Assembly: GCF_000337675.1 (NCBI RefSeq)
Contig: NZ_AOIB01000036.1
Coordinates: 1-64,000 of the forward strand
Source of the DNA: Natronococcus amylolyticus DSM 10524
GTDB taxonomy: Archaea > Halobacteriota > Halobacteria > Halobacteriales > Natrialbaceae
Direction: 5' to 3'
DNA: 64,000 nucleotides
The notes below the pieces were generated by a model that had not been told where the DNA came from, ran no database searches, and was given only the letters and a program-made list of their open reading frames with translations. This document shows positions 1 through 7,527 of the stretch, in pieces. The position numbers and the translations under genes were made by a program. Position 1 is the stretch's first letter; every line of letters begins with the position of its first letter.

Positions 1-24
1 CAACTGCCAGTTTTCCGCGCACAA

Positions 25-87
25 CGACCGTTACGGTCGGTTGACCAATCAAGCTCACGGCGCGTATCCCACGACTGAAGTCGTGGG
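25..87. repeat. Two short perfect hairpins at the window edge
   Basis: Two perfect inverted repeats lie close together. At 25-39 a 6-bp stem closes a TTA loop, and at 68-87 an 8-bp stem (CCCACGAC/GTCGTGGG) closes a TGAA loop. They resemble the hairpin chains around the TnpB element at 3165-4863 and its relic at 7254-7527. This could be the right end of another such element that lies mostly left of the window. No transposase is visible here. Confidence 0.45.
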
Positions 88-110
88 TTTTGCGCCTGCT
101 TCACACTATA

Positions 111-263
111 ATGAACGAAGCGATCCCCCCGCAGTGTCCCGAGTGCGGATCCACGAACCTCCAGCTCTCCCGCGTCGCGCCGGCCGAACACGATCACGGC
201 GACGCGTGGGTGACTCACGCGTCGTGTGGCGCCTGCGAGGAGTACGTCGAGTGGTTCAACTGA
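111..263 (+). CDS. Small zinc-ribbon protein (50 aa)
   Basis: A 50-codon frame begins with ATG at 111 and ends with TGA at 261-263. The protein has two CxxC pairs, CPEC at residues 9-12 and CGAC at 39-42, separated by an acidic, histidine-bearing stretch. This is the layout of a one-metal zinc ribbon. Codons show the strong C/G third-position preference of neighbouring genes, which supports real coding. Haloarchaea encode many such micro-zinc-finger proteins, mostly of unknown role. Start choice is by ATG position, since no upstream start keeps the frame open far. Specific function is not recognisable. Confidence 0.6.
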   Translation: MNEAIPPQCPECGSTNLQLSRVAPAEHDHGDAWVTHASCGACEEYVEWFN

Positions 264-344
264 GCTAGTCCGCTAGCCGGAGCCCCGGGACTCGTCAGTG
301 ACTGCGCTCGAGTACCCCCGGTAGCGTTCTGCTACACCACTCCT

Positions 345-773
345 CTAGTACACCGGAACGACCGACAGTTCCCGCTCGCGAAACGCCTCGAGCGGGTCCG
401 ACACTCGGCGCCAGGCGCCGGTCCCCGACTGCAGGTCGCCGTCAACGACGACGGTGTCGGCTTCGACCTCCGTAGCGTACTCGACGATCTCGTCGATCGG
501 GTGGCCGATCCGTCCGGCAGTCTCGTAGCGCTCGAGTGCGGGCGCGGCGAGTCGGTCGGCCTTGCGTTCGCAGATCGCCCGTATCGTGTCGATACCGGTC
601 GGAATCCGCAGTCGTTCGGCCAGCCAGAGCTCCGCGCTCGCGTACCACTCGAGGCCGAGCACGTAGAGGACGTGGACCGTCGCGCCGGAGTCGTCCGCCC
701 GGCGCGCGGCCTCGAAGAGCACGCGTTCGGGGGCGGTGGTACCGCTCACGACGGCGACGATTCCGTCGGTCAT
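345..773 (-). CDS. UspA-like universal stress protein
   Basis: The 142-aa protein has the one-domain alpha/beta layout of the UspA family. An N-terminal hydrophobic strand (VAVV) is followed by the ATPERVLFEAARRAD helix, a second strand (VHVLYVLG), and a late EADTVVVDGD strand. The last helix and strand end in SVVPVY. The usual ATP-binding pattern Gx2Gx9GS is not intact: the region reads VDGDLQSGTGAWRRVS. It may therefore belong to the non-ATP-binding subgroup. It lies 63 bp downstream of the GlcG-like gene on the same strand and may be cotranscribed. Family assignment is good; the physiological cue is unknown. Confidence 0.75.
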   Translation of the reverse strand: MTDGIVAVVSGTTAPERVLFEAARRADDSGATVHVLYVLGLEWYASAELWLAERLRIPTGIDTIRAICERKADRLAAPALERYETAGRIGHPIDEIVEYATEVEADTVVVDGDLQSGTGAWRRVSDPLEAFRERELSVVPVY

Positions 774-836
774 CGCTGCCCCGTAAGGCGCATCGCGGGG
801 ACGCTTCCATTACGTCGCAACGAGCGTCGGACCACG

Positions 837-1250
837 CTAGCTGCGTTCGAACGCGTCGACACCGGCTTCTGCGACGTCGACGTCTTCGTCCGCGCTCCCG
901 CCGGAGACGCCGACGCCGCCGACGACGGTCCCGTCGTCGTCCTCGAGGGGGAGCCCGCCGCCGAAGGTGACGATCCGACCGTCGTTCGTGGTCCCAAGCC
1001 CGTACAGCGACTCGCCCGGCTGTGACACCTCCTGGATGGTCTGTGTCTCCATCTCCATGGCTACCGACGAGTAGGCCTTGTTCCGCGCGATGTCGATGCT
1101 CGCCAGCAGCGCGCCGTCCATGCGATGGAACGCAACGGGGTTTCCGCCCTCGTCGGTCACCGCGACACACATTGGGATGTCGATCTCCGCCGCCCGCTGT
1201 TCGGCCGCGTCCACGATCTCTTTCGCCGTATCCAGCGTCAGTTTGCTCAT
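837..1250 (-). CDS. GlcG/HbpS (DUF336) family protein
   Basis: The 137-aa protein matches the GlcG/HbpS-like family in length and motifs. It has an N-terminal TLDTAKEIVDAAEQRAAE helix, the MCVAVTDEGGNPVAFHRMDGA segment in two family strands, ARNKAYSSVAM, and the C-terminal GGLPLEDDDGTVVGGVGVSG signature. Family members bind haem or small ligands or sit beside glycolate, propanediol and other small-molecule oxidation genes. No single enzymatic role is established. The ATG at 1248-1250 gives the typical family N terminus. It precedes the UspA-like gene on the same strand. The substrate or ligand cannot be inferred here. Confidence 0.8.
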   Translation of the reverse strand: MSKLTLDTAKEIVDAAEQRAAEIDIPMCVAVTDEGGNPVAFHRMDGALLASIDIARNKAYSSVAMEMETQTIQEVSQPGESLYGLGTTNDGRIVTFGGGLPLEDDDGTVVGGVGVSGGSADEDVDVAEAGVDAFERS

Positions 1251-1376
1251 TGGTGTCGACCCAGCTACGAACTCTTCGTCGGAGCCGATAAACCCGTGGG
1301 ACCGACCCTCATGCGGTAGTGGTCGACCGCATAGCTAAGACACGCAACGGAGTCGGACGCCAACCTCGAGAACCCG

Positions 1377-1499
1377 TCACTCGGCGTACTCGAGTTCGAT
1401 TCCCTCGTCGGTGAGGACGTCCCACCAGTACCGCCACGCGAGCAGGTACGTCGCGGACAGCCCAAAAACGACCGCGAGCATCGGTTCGAGCGGCGTCAT
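1377..1499 (-). CDS. Small membrane protein (40 aa)
   Basis: A 40-codon frame starts at ATG 1497-1499, preceded about 8 nt upstream by a purine-rich GAGGAG that looks like a ribosome-binding site. Residues 7-26 form one hydrophobic helix, followed by WRYWWDVLTDEG and an acidic tail. It is a single-pass microprotein. Upstream in-frame sequence extends far but is probably an antisense shadow. Function unknown. Confidence 0.4.
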   Translation of the reverse strand: MTPLEPMLAVVFGLSATYLLAWRYWWDVLTDEGIELEYAE

Positions 1500-1731
1500 C
1501 GGTCGACTCTCCTCGCCCGTTCGGTCGTCGGCTCCTGCAATGGCGTTCGAAGCGCGAATCGCGACTGGTGGTCGGCCATAGGTGCTAGCGGACGGCTGTC
1601 CGTCGGCTCGAGGGTTCTGCACCGTGCAGTGACAAGTAGCTTCGCGGTATGCCGTCGGGCGACTCGAGCCGATCTCGGCAACGTTACCGGCGATCAGAAT
1701 CCTTTCGGCCGAGCGCGCTCGAGACAGTGCC

Positions 1732-2928
1732 GTGCGCACCGACGACCAGGAACGTCCCGACGGTCGCCGCAGCTGGCTGGTGGCGATCGTCGGCGCGGTC
1801 GCGATGGTCTTTACCTTCGGCACGCCGCTGTCGTACGGCATCTTCCGCGAGCCATTTAGCGACGCTTTCGGTGTCTCGCCGCTCGCGCTGTCGGGCGTGT
1901 TCGCCGTCATGCTGTTTACCTTCTTCATCGGCTCCGGGCTCGTCGGCGTCTTCGGCACCCGCCTGGACTCTCGGCTCGTGCTGCTCGCCTGTTCGCTCGT
2001 GACGGGGCTGCTGGCGCCCGCGCTGTACCTCGTGGAGTCGATCGCCGGACTGGCGGTCGTCTTCGCGTTCCTCGGACTCGCGCTGGGGACGGCGTTCGTC
2101 CTGCTCGCGTCGGTCGTCCCGCGCTGGTTCGATCGCCGCCGCGGCGCCGCGACGGGGCTGATCTTCGTCGGCAACGGGCTCGGTCTGACCGTCCTCCCGC
2201 CGATCTGGCAGTTCGTCCTCGCGGAGCTCGGCGTCCGCCCGGGATTTCTCCTCGTGATGTCGGTGACCGCGGTCGCGTTCCTGCTGGCCGGACTGGTCTG
2301 TCGGCGCCCACGGTGGGCCGAGCAGTCGACCGCGACCGCGGGCGAACTCCTCGAGTGGCTCGCTCGGCTCGGCGGAACGCGAACGTTCCAGCTGCTGTTC
2401 GTCGGAATCGCGCTCTCGTTCGCGTGGTACCAGCTGCTCGCCGCCTACGCCGTCGATCTGTTCGCCCACCGTGGACTTACCGAGGCGGGCGCGTCGGCCG
2501 CGTTCGGACTGATCGGCGGCGTGAGCATCATCTCGCGGATCGGCAGCGGCTACCTCGCCGACGTCGTCGGCTCCCGGCGGGCCTTCCTCGCCTCGCTCAC
2601 CGCCGCGGCCGCCGGCATCGGCCTGCTGTTCGCCCCGGCCGACTCGATGCTCCCGATCGCAATCTTCCTGATCGGGCTCGGACTCGGCGGCTCCGCGACG
2701 CTGTACATCCCGCTGGTGATGACGATCTACTCTCCGGAGAAGGACACCGCCATCGTCGGCGTGTTCAACATCGCGATCGGCGTAACCGCGCTGGCGATGC
2801 CCCCGCTCGGCACCGCGAGCGTCGCCTACACCGGGAGTTTCACGATTGCAATCGCCCTCACCTTCGCCGCGGTTCTCGTTGGACTCTGGTCGACCGCCGC
2901 TGGCACCGCTCGGCCGTCACACGTCTGA
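1732..2928 (+). CDS. MFS transporter, monocarboxylate/OxlT-like
   Basis: The 398-aa protein has about 12 hydrophobic segments in two halves. Its N-terminal GTPLSYGIFREPFSDAFG region resembles the monocarboxylate and oxalate/formate antiporter branch of the major facilitator superfamily. A charged break around residues 195-215 (RRPRWAEQ) is the usual central cytoplasmic loop. The second half contains GLIGGVSIISRIGSGYLAD, equivalent to the MFS loop motif. Translation probably begins at GTG 1732, because no ATG precedes the first membrane helix. The gene stands alone. The substrate is likely an organic acid but cannot be told from sequence. Confidence 0.8.
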   Translation: MRTDDQERPDGRRSWLVAIVGAVAMVFTFGTPLSYGIFREPFSDAFGVSPLALSGVFAVMLFTFFIGSGLVGVFGTRLDSRLVLLACSLVTGLLAPALYLVESIAGLAVVFAFLGLALGTAFVLLASVVPRWFDRRRGAATGLIFVGNGLGLTVLPPIWQFVLAELGVRPGFLLVMSVTAVAFLLAGLVCRRPRWAEQSTATAGELLEWLARLGGTRTFQLLFVGIALSFAWYQLLAAYAVDLFAHRGLTEAGASAAFGLIGGVSIISRIGSGYLADVVGSRRAFLASLTAAAAGIGLLFAPADSMLPIAIFLIGLGLGGSATLYIPLVMTIYSPEKDTAIVGVFNIAIGVTALAMPPLGTASVAYTGSFTIAIALTFAAVLVGLWSTAAGTARPSHV

Positions 2929-3105
2929 CTCGAGTCGGAGAACGAACCGCCGAGTCGGTGGTAAGTCGCGGCCGAAAAGTATATTGACGAACTTGAGAAC
3001 GGACGAGGGAGTCGAATGCGACCGCGAGGGACGTCGGACTCACCCGAACGAGGAATCGTCGGAACTGTCAATAATATAATTACATTCTATGTCGTGTGAT
3101 AGCGC

Positions 3106-3164
3106 ATGGGTGAGGAGGAACGAAGAATGGCGGTCTGTACGAAGTGCGGATCGGCCTACCTTTA
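3106..3164 (+). pseudogene. 5' part of small zinc-ribbon gene split by the TnpB element
   Basis: ATG 3106 (or the in-frame ATG 3127) opens a frame ending ...AVCTKCGSAYL. A stop appears one codon after the proposed insertion point. Joining base 3164 to base 4864 continues the same frame through CRCGSNEFEVV to the stop at 4985-4987. From the second ATG this gives a 53-aa zinc ribbon with CTKC and CRC ligand pairs. The exact restoration of frame supports this as the disrupted host gene. Function of the intact protein is unknown. Confidence 0.6.
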
Positions 3165-3180
3165 AACAGCGAGAGAGTCC

Positions 3181-3246
3181 CGCCGTTTACGGCGTTGACG
3201 AGACGCTTTGCGTCTCGTTCGCACACCAGAACGCGGAGCGTTCTGG
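3181..3246. repeat. Left-end chain of three perfect hairpins
   Basis: Three perfect inverted repeats follow one another: 3181-3194 (5-bp stem, TTTA loop), 3198-3218 (9-bp stem, TTT loop) and 3226-3246 (9-bp stem, GGA loop). The middle one resembles the hairpin at 4749-4769 near the right end of the same element. IS200/IS605 transposases recognise subterminal hairpins, but one per end is usual. A chain of three is more than that model needs. Confidence 0.6.
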
Positions 3247-3288
3247 GGACGGGCGTGAATCGCGTCACTCGGCTACGCAAACCACCGG

Positions 3289-3432
3289 TTATTCCCTATC
3301 TGGAGTCTCCACGGCGTCGAGTCCAGCGTTCAAGAGTTGTTCGTATGCCTCGGTGAGCGTAATATCTCGTTCTTCGGCAAAGTCTTTCACACGACCATGC
3401 GTTGCGTGGGAGAGGTCTATGTTTGGACGCAT
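3289..3432 (-). CDS. Small ribbon-helix-helix-like protein divergent from tnpB (47 aa)
   Basis: An ATG at 3430-3432 opens a 47-codon frame ending in TAA at 3289-3291. The protein begins MRPNIDLSHATHGRVKDFAE, a short strand followed by a helix, then a second helix around TLTEAYEQLLNAGLDAVE. That strand-helix-helix layout is typical of CopG/MetJ-type DNA-binding microproteins. Its start lies 41 bp from the tnpB start on the opposite strand, so both probably share one regulatory region. It may repress tnpB or its own promoter. Assignment rests on secondary-structure pattern rather than a diagnostic motif. Confidence 0.6.
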   Translation of the reverse strand: MRPNIDLSHATHGRVKDFAEERDITLTEAYEQLLNAGLDAVETPDRE

Positions 3433-3473
3433 AAGACTTAATAGACGTAAGGACGTGTTGAGTGTTACGGCGA

Positions 3474-4772
3474 ATGAAGCGAACCAACGAGTTCGAAGTA
3501 GTTCCGAAGTCCGACGCAGACGAGGAGTTGCTTCGCCGACTCTTGGACGCTTCAGCCGCCCTCTGGAACGAGATCAATTACCAGCGCCGAACCAACTTCG
3601 AAGATCCAGACGGCGACGTTTGGGAGATCGACGAGTACCGCGGTCGGTACGGCGGTACGCTCGGTGCTTCGACAGTTCAACAGATCGAACGCAAGAACCG
3701 CGAAGCGTGGCGCTCGTTCTTTGCACTCCGAGAGAAGGGCGAAGCCAACAGCAAGCCCGGCTTCTGGGGCAACCAAGACGAGGGCCGCGATCTTCGGACG
3801 TACATCCGGAACACCTCGTACTCGGTCAAGTGGGGCGAATACTCCCGACTCGAAATTCTTGTCGGCCAAGACCTGAAAAAGGAGTACGGTCTTGGATATC
3901 GAGAACGACTCCGGCTCGAGGTCCGGGGTGAACCCAACTGGAACGAGTACGACAAGCAGGGTCGGTTGGAACTATATTACGACGACGTGAGCGAGACATT
4001 CAGGGCCTTTCAGCCAGTCACAATCAGCAATTCTCGACTGGCACAACCACTGGCGGACGAAACCGCCGCTCTGGATATTGGCGCAAACAACATCGTCGCC
4101 TGTACGACCACAACCGGCGAGCAGTATCTGTACGACGGACGTGACCTGTTCAAACGGTTCCGCGAAACCACGCAACGGATTGCCGAACTTCAGTCGAAAC
4201 TCGAGGACGGCCGGTACAGCTCGAAGCAAATCGAATCGCTGTACCGACGCCGGACGCGACGGCGCAACCATGCGATGGACGCGCTTGTACGCGACTTGAT
4301 CGAACGGCTGTACGACGAAGGTGTCTCGACGGTGTATGTTGGCGACCTCACGGACATCCTCGAAACGCACTGGTCGGTTCGGACGAACGCCAAGCTGCAC
4401 AACTTCTGGACCTTCCGGCGGTTCGTTGGGCGGCTCGCCGATACCGCCGAGGAGTTCGGCATCACCGTCGAAGTGCGAACGGAAGCGTGGACCTCTCAGA
4501 CGTGTCCGAACTGCGGTTCGACCGAGGACACGACGCGGCATCAGGACACGCTGACCTGTCACTGCGGCTTCGAGGGCCACGCGGACCTCGCGGCAAGTGA
4601 GACGTTCCTGAGACGGCACGAAACGGTAGCAAGGCCGATGGCACGGCCCGTGTGCCTCAAGTGGGACAGCCACGACTGGTTGGAGTCTCCACGCTCTCCC
4701 CGTCCCAACGAGGAGCACACGAACCCGCAAGTTGCCTCCGTGGTCGTTCGAGACGACTTTGTCGTCTCGTGA
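3474..4772 (+). CDS. tnpB: TnpB-family RNA-guided nuclease homologue
   Basis: The 432-aa protein has the IS605 OrfB layout: an N-terminal helical domain, then a RuvC-like domain with an inserted zinc ribbon. RuvC-I Asp201 lies in [10 protein letters not shown] and RuvC-III Asp371 in [12 protein letters not shown]. Zinc ligands are Cys344, Cys347, Cys362 and Cys364. The RuvC-II position, normally Glu in a V-x-x-E-D-L context, reads VYVGDL with Gly290. Glu337, just before the zinc ribbon (TEAWTSQ), might substitute. TnpB proteins cut DNA guided by an RNA made from the element's right end. Start is ATG 3474 rather than an in-frame GTG at 3462. The last residues are encoded by the right-end hairpins. 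Confidence 0.85.
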   Translation: MKRTNEFEVVPKSDADEELLRRLLDASAALWNEINYQRRTNFEDPDGDVWEIDEYRGRYGGTLGASTVQQIERKNREAWRSFFALREKGEANSKPGFWGNQDEGRDLRTYIRNTSYSVKWGEYSRLEILVGQDLKKEYGLGYRERLRLEVRGEPNWNEYDKQGRLELYYDDVSETFRAFQPVTISNSRLAQPLADETAALDIGANNIVACTTTTGEQYLYDGRDLFKRFRETTQRIAELQSKLEDGRYSSKQIESLYRRRTRRRNHAMDALVRDLIERLYDEGVSTVYVGDLTDILETHWSVRTNAKLHNFWTFRRFVGRLADTAEEFGITVEVRTEAWTSQTCPNCGSTEDTTRHQDTLTCHCGFEGHADLAASETFLRRHETVARPMARPVCLKWDSHDWLESPRSPRPNEEHTNPQVASVVVRDDFVVS

Positions 4773-4863
4773 TGACGAGAGAGCTTGCTCTCTCGAACCA
4801 ACTCGGCGTAGCCGAGACTCCCAGCGCGAGGAAACCCCGGCGTTCACGCCGGGGAGGATGTCA
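4749..4863 (+). ncRNA. Candidate omega/reRNA region: four-hairpin right end of the TnpB element
   Basis: Four perfect hairpins follow in series: 4749-4769 (9-bp stem, TTT loop), 4776-4795 (9-bp stem, TT loop), 4802-4816 (6-bp stem, GTA loop) and 4835-4854 (8-bp stem, TTCA loop). The series ends at GAGGATGTCA (4854-4863), the proposed right boundary. In TnpB elements the guide RNA scaffold spans the end of tnpB and the right end, with the guide taken from flanking DNA just beyond. If so, the guide would start at 4864 in the disrupted zinc-ribbon gene. Transcription is not shown here. Confidence 0.5.
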
Positions 4864-4987
4864 TGCTGCCAGGATTGCAGCCGACGGAGCGGTACAGCCG
4901 ATTGGCTCGAGGGACGGCTGTCGCTGCGGATCGAACGAGTTCGAGGTGGTCGGAGAGTCGACCGACGTCGCCCGTCGAGAGGAGTAG
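4864..4987 (+). pseudogene. 3' part of the zinc-ribbon gene split by the TnpB element
   Basis: The frame AARIAADGAVQPIG...GCRCGSNEFEVVGE...ARREE ends with TAG at 4985-4987. It continues the fragment at 3106-3164 once the element is removed. CRC supplies the second metal-ligand pair missing from the left fragment. Alone it has no credible start codon. The gene is therefore inactivated unless the element excises. Confidence 0.6.
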
Positions 4988-5074
4988 GTCGACGGGCCGT
5001 CCGTGCCCGTACCGACGACAGTCAGGCGCCGGGCGAGCGGACGGTCGCACGCCGAGGGGGCAGCCCCGTCGTCC

Positions 5075-5398
5075 CTACTCGAGCAGTCGCTGAACCGTCT
5101 CGTCGTCGGCGAGTTCCTCGTCGGCCTCCTCGAGCAGGGCGACGACTCCGTCCGGCGCGTCCGCCTCTGCCCCCGGCGAGAGCGAGGTCTCGTATGACTC
5201 GCCGTTGGGCTCGATAACGATGCGCTCGACGTCGGTCTCGAGGCGGTAGTACTTCGTCGTCTCCGGAAGCTGCTCGCGCCGGCTGGGCTCGTCCCTGATA
5301 CAGCGGATCCACGTGCCGTTCTTCCGCTCCAGCACCACGATTTCGTCGAACGGAACGCTCCGTCCATCCCGCAGGTCGACGGTGAATGTCCCCACCAT
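5075..5398 (-). CDS. Hypothetical protein, acidic C terminus (107 aa)
   Basis: The 107-aa frame starts at ATG 5396-5398 and shows normal haloarchaeal codon use. The N-terminal 65 residues are predicted beta-rich (FTVDLRDGRSVPFDEIVVLE, YYRLETDVERIVIE). The last 25 residues are acidic and helical (LLEEADEELADDETVQRLLE). No known domain or metal-binding motif is recognised. It faces the HTH gene at 5666 across a 267-bp divergent spacer with AT-rich promoter-like sequence around 5440-5480. Function unknown. Confidence 0.5.
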   Translation of the reverse strand: MVGTFTVDLRDGRSVPFDEIVVLERKNGTWIRCIRDEPSRREQLPETTKYYRLETDVERIVIEPNGESYETSLSPGAEADAPDGVVALLEEADEELADDETVQRLLE

Positions 5399-5665
5399 GT
5401 TTCTGTAATGGAACTTCTAGGGTTTTGTTCTATTGGCTACTTTCGTAGGTCGAGAGATTTTACTAATGATTATATGGTAGCAGAAAATCCGTGCCGACGC
5501 CCGGCTCCGAGCGTTTGCGTGGTCACCACTGCGGCCCCGGCGCTCGGTCGGCTCTGAAGCCTACTTTTGCAACCGACCTCGAGAGCTGCGAGGTGCTACT
5601 GCGAGCGTTCCCAACGTGATTTGACCGAGCCGTTTTTGCACCCGATCCCGGAACTCTTCTCAGAG

Positions 5666-6022
5666 ATGAACCGGACGGAGGCACTCGCGGTGCTCGCCAG
5701 CGCCGACCGCCAGCTTGTCCTGCACGAACTGGTCGAACGGAACCAAACGGTGACACTCGAGGGTCTCTCACGGAGCGTGGCCGCCCGCCGACACCAGATC
5801 CCGCCCGAAGACCTCGACGGTCGGGAGATCGAACGCGCCCGATATCGACTCCGACACACGCACCTGCCGAAACTCGCCGAGGAGGGAATCATCGATTCGA
5901 ACTGGGAGGAGTCGGTCTCACTGGCGGACGGGGAGCGCACGGACCGCGTGTTCGGGCTCTCCGAGGAACTCGAGTGCTGGCCGCCGGACGACTCCCTGGG
6001 ATACCCCTATCGGAGCCGGTAG
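5666..6022 (+). CDS. Haloarchaeal HTH-domain protein (118 aa)
   Basis: Starting at ATG 5666, the protein begins MNRTEALAVLASADRQLVLHELV, the usual first helix of small haloarchaeal winged-helix proteins. A helix-turn-helix-like stretch (VTLEGLSRSVAAR) follows, then RARYRLRHTHLPKLAEEGIID, a typical recognition and wing segment. The C terminus is tryptophan- and proline-containing (CWPPDDSLGYPYRSR). Most such proteins are predicted DNA-binding regulators. An upstream in-frame start (5567) was rejected because the extension lacks conserved-looking sequence. The target is unknown; no neighbouring gene suggests one. Confidence 0.65.
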   Translation: MNRTEALAVLASADRQLVLHELVERNQTVTLEGLSRSVAARRHQIPPEDLDGREIERARYRLRHTHLPKLAEEGIIDSNWEESVSLADGERTDRVFGLSEELECWPPDDSLGYPYRSR

Positions 6023-6354
6023 GTGCCGCCGAATCCGCGTCGTGGGGCGTTTCGACCCGTCGACGACGTCCGCGTTCGAAACACATCGGGCTGGGCCTCG
6101 AGCTTCCGTGATCGCGAGTCTCGAGGGAGGTCTGACGTCAGCGTGCGGGACAGGTTCTCAGACGGCTATTCGTCCAGGTAGTCGCTACCACGCACGATCG
6201 GCAAGCGAGGTGCCGTTGGTCGCCCACTGAATCCAGGCTGTTCACAGTCACACAAATCGGCCGAATAGTGGGTTAATACTACTAGCAACTCTAGCATATT
6301 GGCACCATATGTCCAGTAATGCTATGTACTGATGTATGCTAACGCTAGTCAGTT
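6023..6354. other. Gene-free spacer upstream of the CBS gene
   Basis: I see no convincing gene in this 332-bp stretch. The first two thirds are GC-rich and match antisense-type frames only. The last 100 bp are AT-rich (TTAATACTACTAG and neighbouring TA-rich words) and probably hold the promoter of the CBS gene at 6355. Confidence 0.4.
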
Positions 6355-6804
6355 ATGATCGAGATGACAGTCAACAGCCTCGGGGTGCAGGCCCCGCCGA
6401 CCGTGTCGCCCGATCAGGCTGCGGCGGAGGCGGCACAGCACCTTCGCCGTCCTGCGGTTCCGGCTCTTGTAGTCTGTCTCGACGATGTCGTCACCGGCAT
6501 CGTCACCGAATCAGATATCGTCGCGATGGTCGCGGAAACGGCCGAGCAGCCGACCGTCGGCGAGATCATGTCGACACCGGTGACGACGATCGAACCGACG
6601 GCGACGCTGAAAGCGGCGACGGAGACGATGCAGGCCGCGGGCGTCAGACACCTTCCCGTCGTCAGCGACGGGAGCTACTGCGGACTGCTGTCGGCAGACT
6701 CCCTCTCACCGTACCTCTCACGCGGAAAGCTCGAGATCGAGTGGCACGGCGAATCGCTACGCCTCGAACCGCCGGGCGGCCAGGGACCCCAAACGAACGG
6801 GTAG
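6355..6804 (+). CDS. CBS-domain pair protein
   Basis: The 149-aa protein contains two tandem CBS motifs forming one Bateman module. The first covers about residues 12-62 (VSPDQAAAEAAQHL ... GIVTESDIVAMVA), the second about 68-120 (VGEIMSTPVTTIEPTATLKAATETM ... VRHLPVVSDGSYCGLLSADSL). Bateman modules bind adenine nucleotides and modulate partner proteins. No enzyme domain is fused, so this is a stand-alone regulator. The C-terminal 30 residues are proline- and glycine-rich and look unstructured. No neighbour indicates the partner. Confidence 0.8.
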   Translation: MIEMTVNSLGVQAPPTVSPDQAAAEAAQHLRRPAVPALVVCLDDVVTGIVTESDIVAMVAETAEQPTVGEIMSTPVTTIEPTATLKAATETMQAAGVRHLPVVSDGSYCGLLSADSLSPYLSRGKLEIEWHGESLRLEPPGGQGPQTNG

Positions 6805-6830
6805 CACGCCCATCTCGCCGTCGGACGGTC

Positions 6831-7253
6831 TCAGAACCCCTGTGCGGAGCCGTCGCCGCGAGGGTCGGCGCCGCCCTCGAGGTATCCCGTCTCGGGATCG
6901 ATGCGGATCGCCTGGGCGTGTCCCATATTATCGTCCCAGTCGTCGAGTACCGTCGTCGGCTGGCCGCGTTCGGCGAGTTCTTCGACGACGTCGTCGTCGA
7001 TGCGCCCTTCGAGCGAGAGATCGCGGGCGTCGGTTCCCCAGGTGGGACCCATCAACCAGCGCGGCGTCTCGATCGCCTGCTGGACGTCGTAGTCGAAGTC
7101 GACCAATCGTGTGACCATCGCGGCCTGGGTCTGTGGCTGGCCCTCGCCACCCATCGTACCGTAGCACAGATACGGTTCGTCGTTCTTGCAGCGCATTGCC
7201 GGGATCAGGGTGTGGAACGTGCGCTTGCCCGGCTCGAGGCAGTTCGGCTGACG
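6831..7253 (-). pseudogene. C-terminal fragment of gamma-glutamyltransferase
   Basis: About 140 codons read PNCLEPGKRTFHTLIPAM... YGTMGGEGQPQTQAAMV... PRWLMG... YLEGGADPRGDGSAQGF. This matches the C-terminal part of the small subunit of gamma-glutamyltranspeptidases. The active-site threonine region, the large subunit and the start codon are missing. Homology fades near 7253, where the insertion relic begins, and on the other side of that relic lies tctA, not the rest of the gene. A deletion accompanied or followed the insertion. The fragment cannot make an active enzyme. Confidence 0.85.
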
Positions 7254-7527
7254 CGAACCGTGCTCCCTCGCTGGTTGAATAACCAGCCGTCGTCATCGGG
7301 CTGCGCCCGATTGCTCGTGGGACGTTGTCCCACGCTGTTGACGCCCGCAGATTGCGGGGAGGAAGGCCCCATTGACAGGGCTGTACGCGCTGCAAAGCAC
7401 GTCCGTGGTCACAACTGGGCGGCGACCGTTGACGGGTCACGCGAAAGCGTACTTGAACCTCGAGGAAACGCGCAACCTGAATATCCCCTTCGGGGAATCC
7501 TCGCCCTTTAGGGCGGAGAGGATGTCA
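7254..7527 (+). mobile_element. Decayed IS1341-type right-end relic (hairpin chain)
   Basis: No intact transposase remains. Six perfect hairpins occur at 7270-7287, 7295-7311, 7316-7334, 7344-7358, 7484-7496 and 7502-7515. The segment shares CGAGGAAAC (7461-7469) and the terminal GAGGATGTCA (7518-7527) with the right end of the complete element at 4827-4863. Both ends also share hairpin-loop style. The relic lies between the gamma-glutamyltransferase stub and tctA, and its terminal TCA is the tctA stop codon in reverse. The left boundary is approximate. Confidence 0.65.

Larger units (their letters stand above)
3165..4863 (+). mobile_element. IS1341-type (IS200/IS605 superfamily) element with tnpB, no tnpA
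   Basis: Boundaries are inferred from the interrupted zinc-ribbon gene. Removing 3165-4863 rejoins its frame exactly and leaves CTTTA immediately left of the element, similar to the T/A-rich tetra- or pentamers recognised by this superfamily. There is no target duplication, as expected. The element carries a divergent 47-aa small protein (3289-3432) and tnpB (3474-4772). Hairpin chains lie near the left end (3181-3246) and right end (4749-4854), and the right terminus is GAGGATGTCA. No tnpA Y1-transposase is present, so mobility would depend on a TnpA elsewhere. Confidence 0.75.

Noticed and set aside
7270-7515. Hairpin series considered as a CRISPR array
   Set aside because: Stems differ from one another, there is no constant repeat or regular spacer length, and no cas genes are present.
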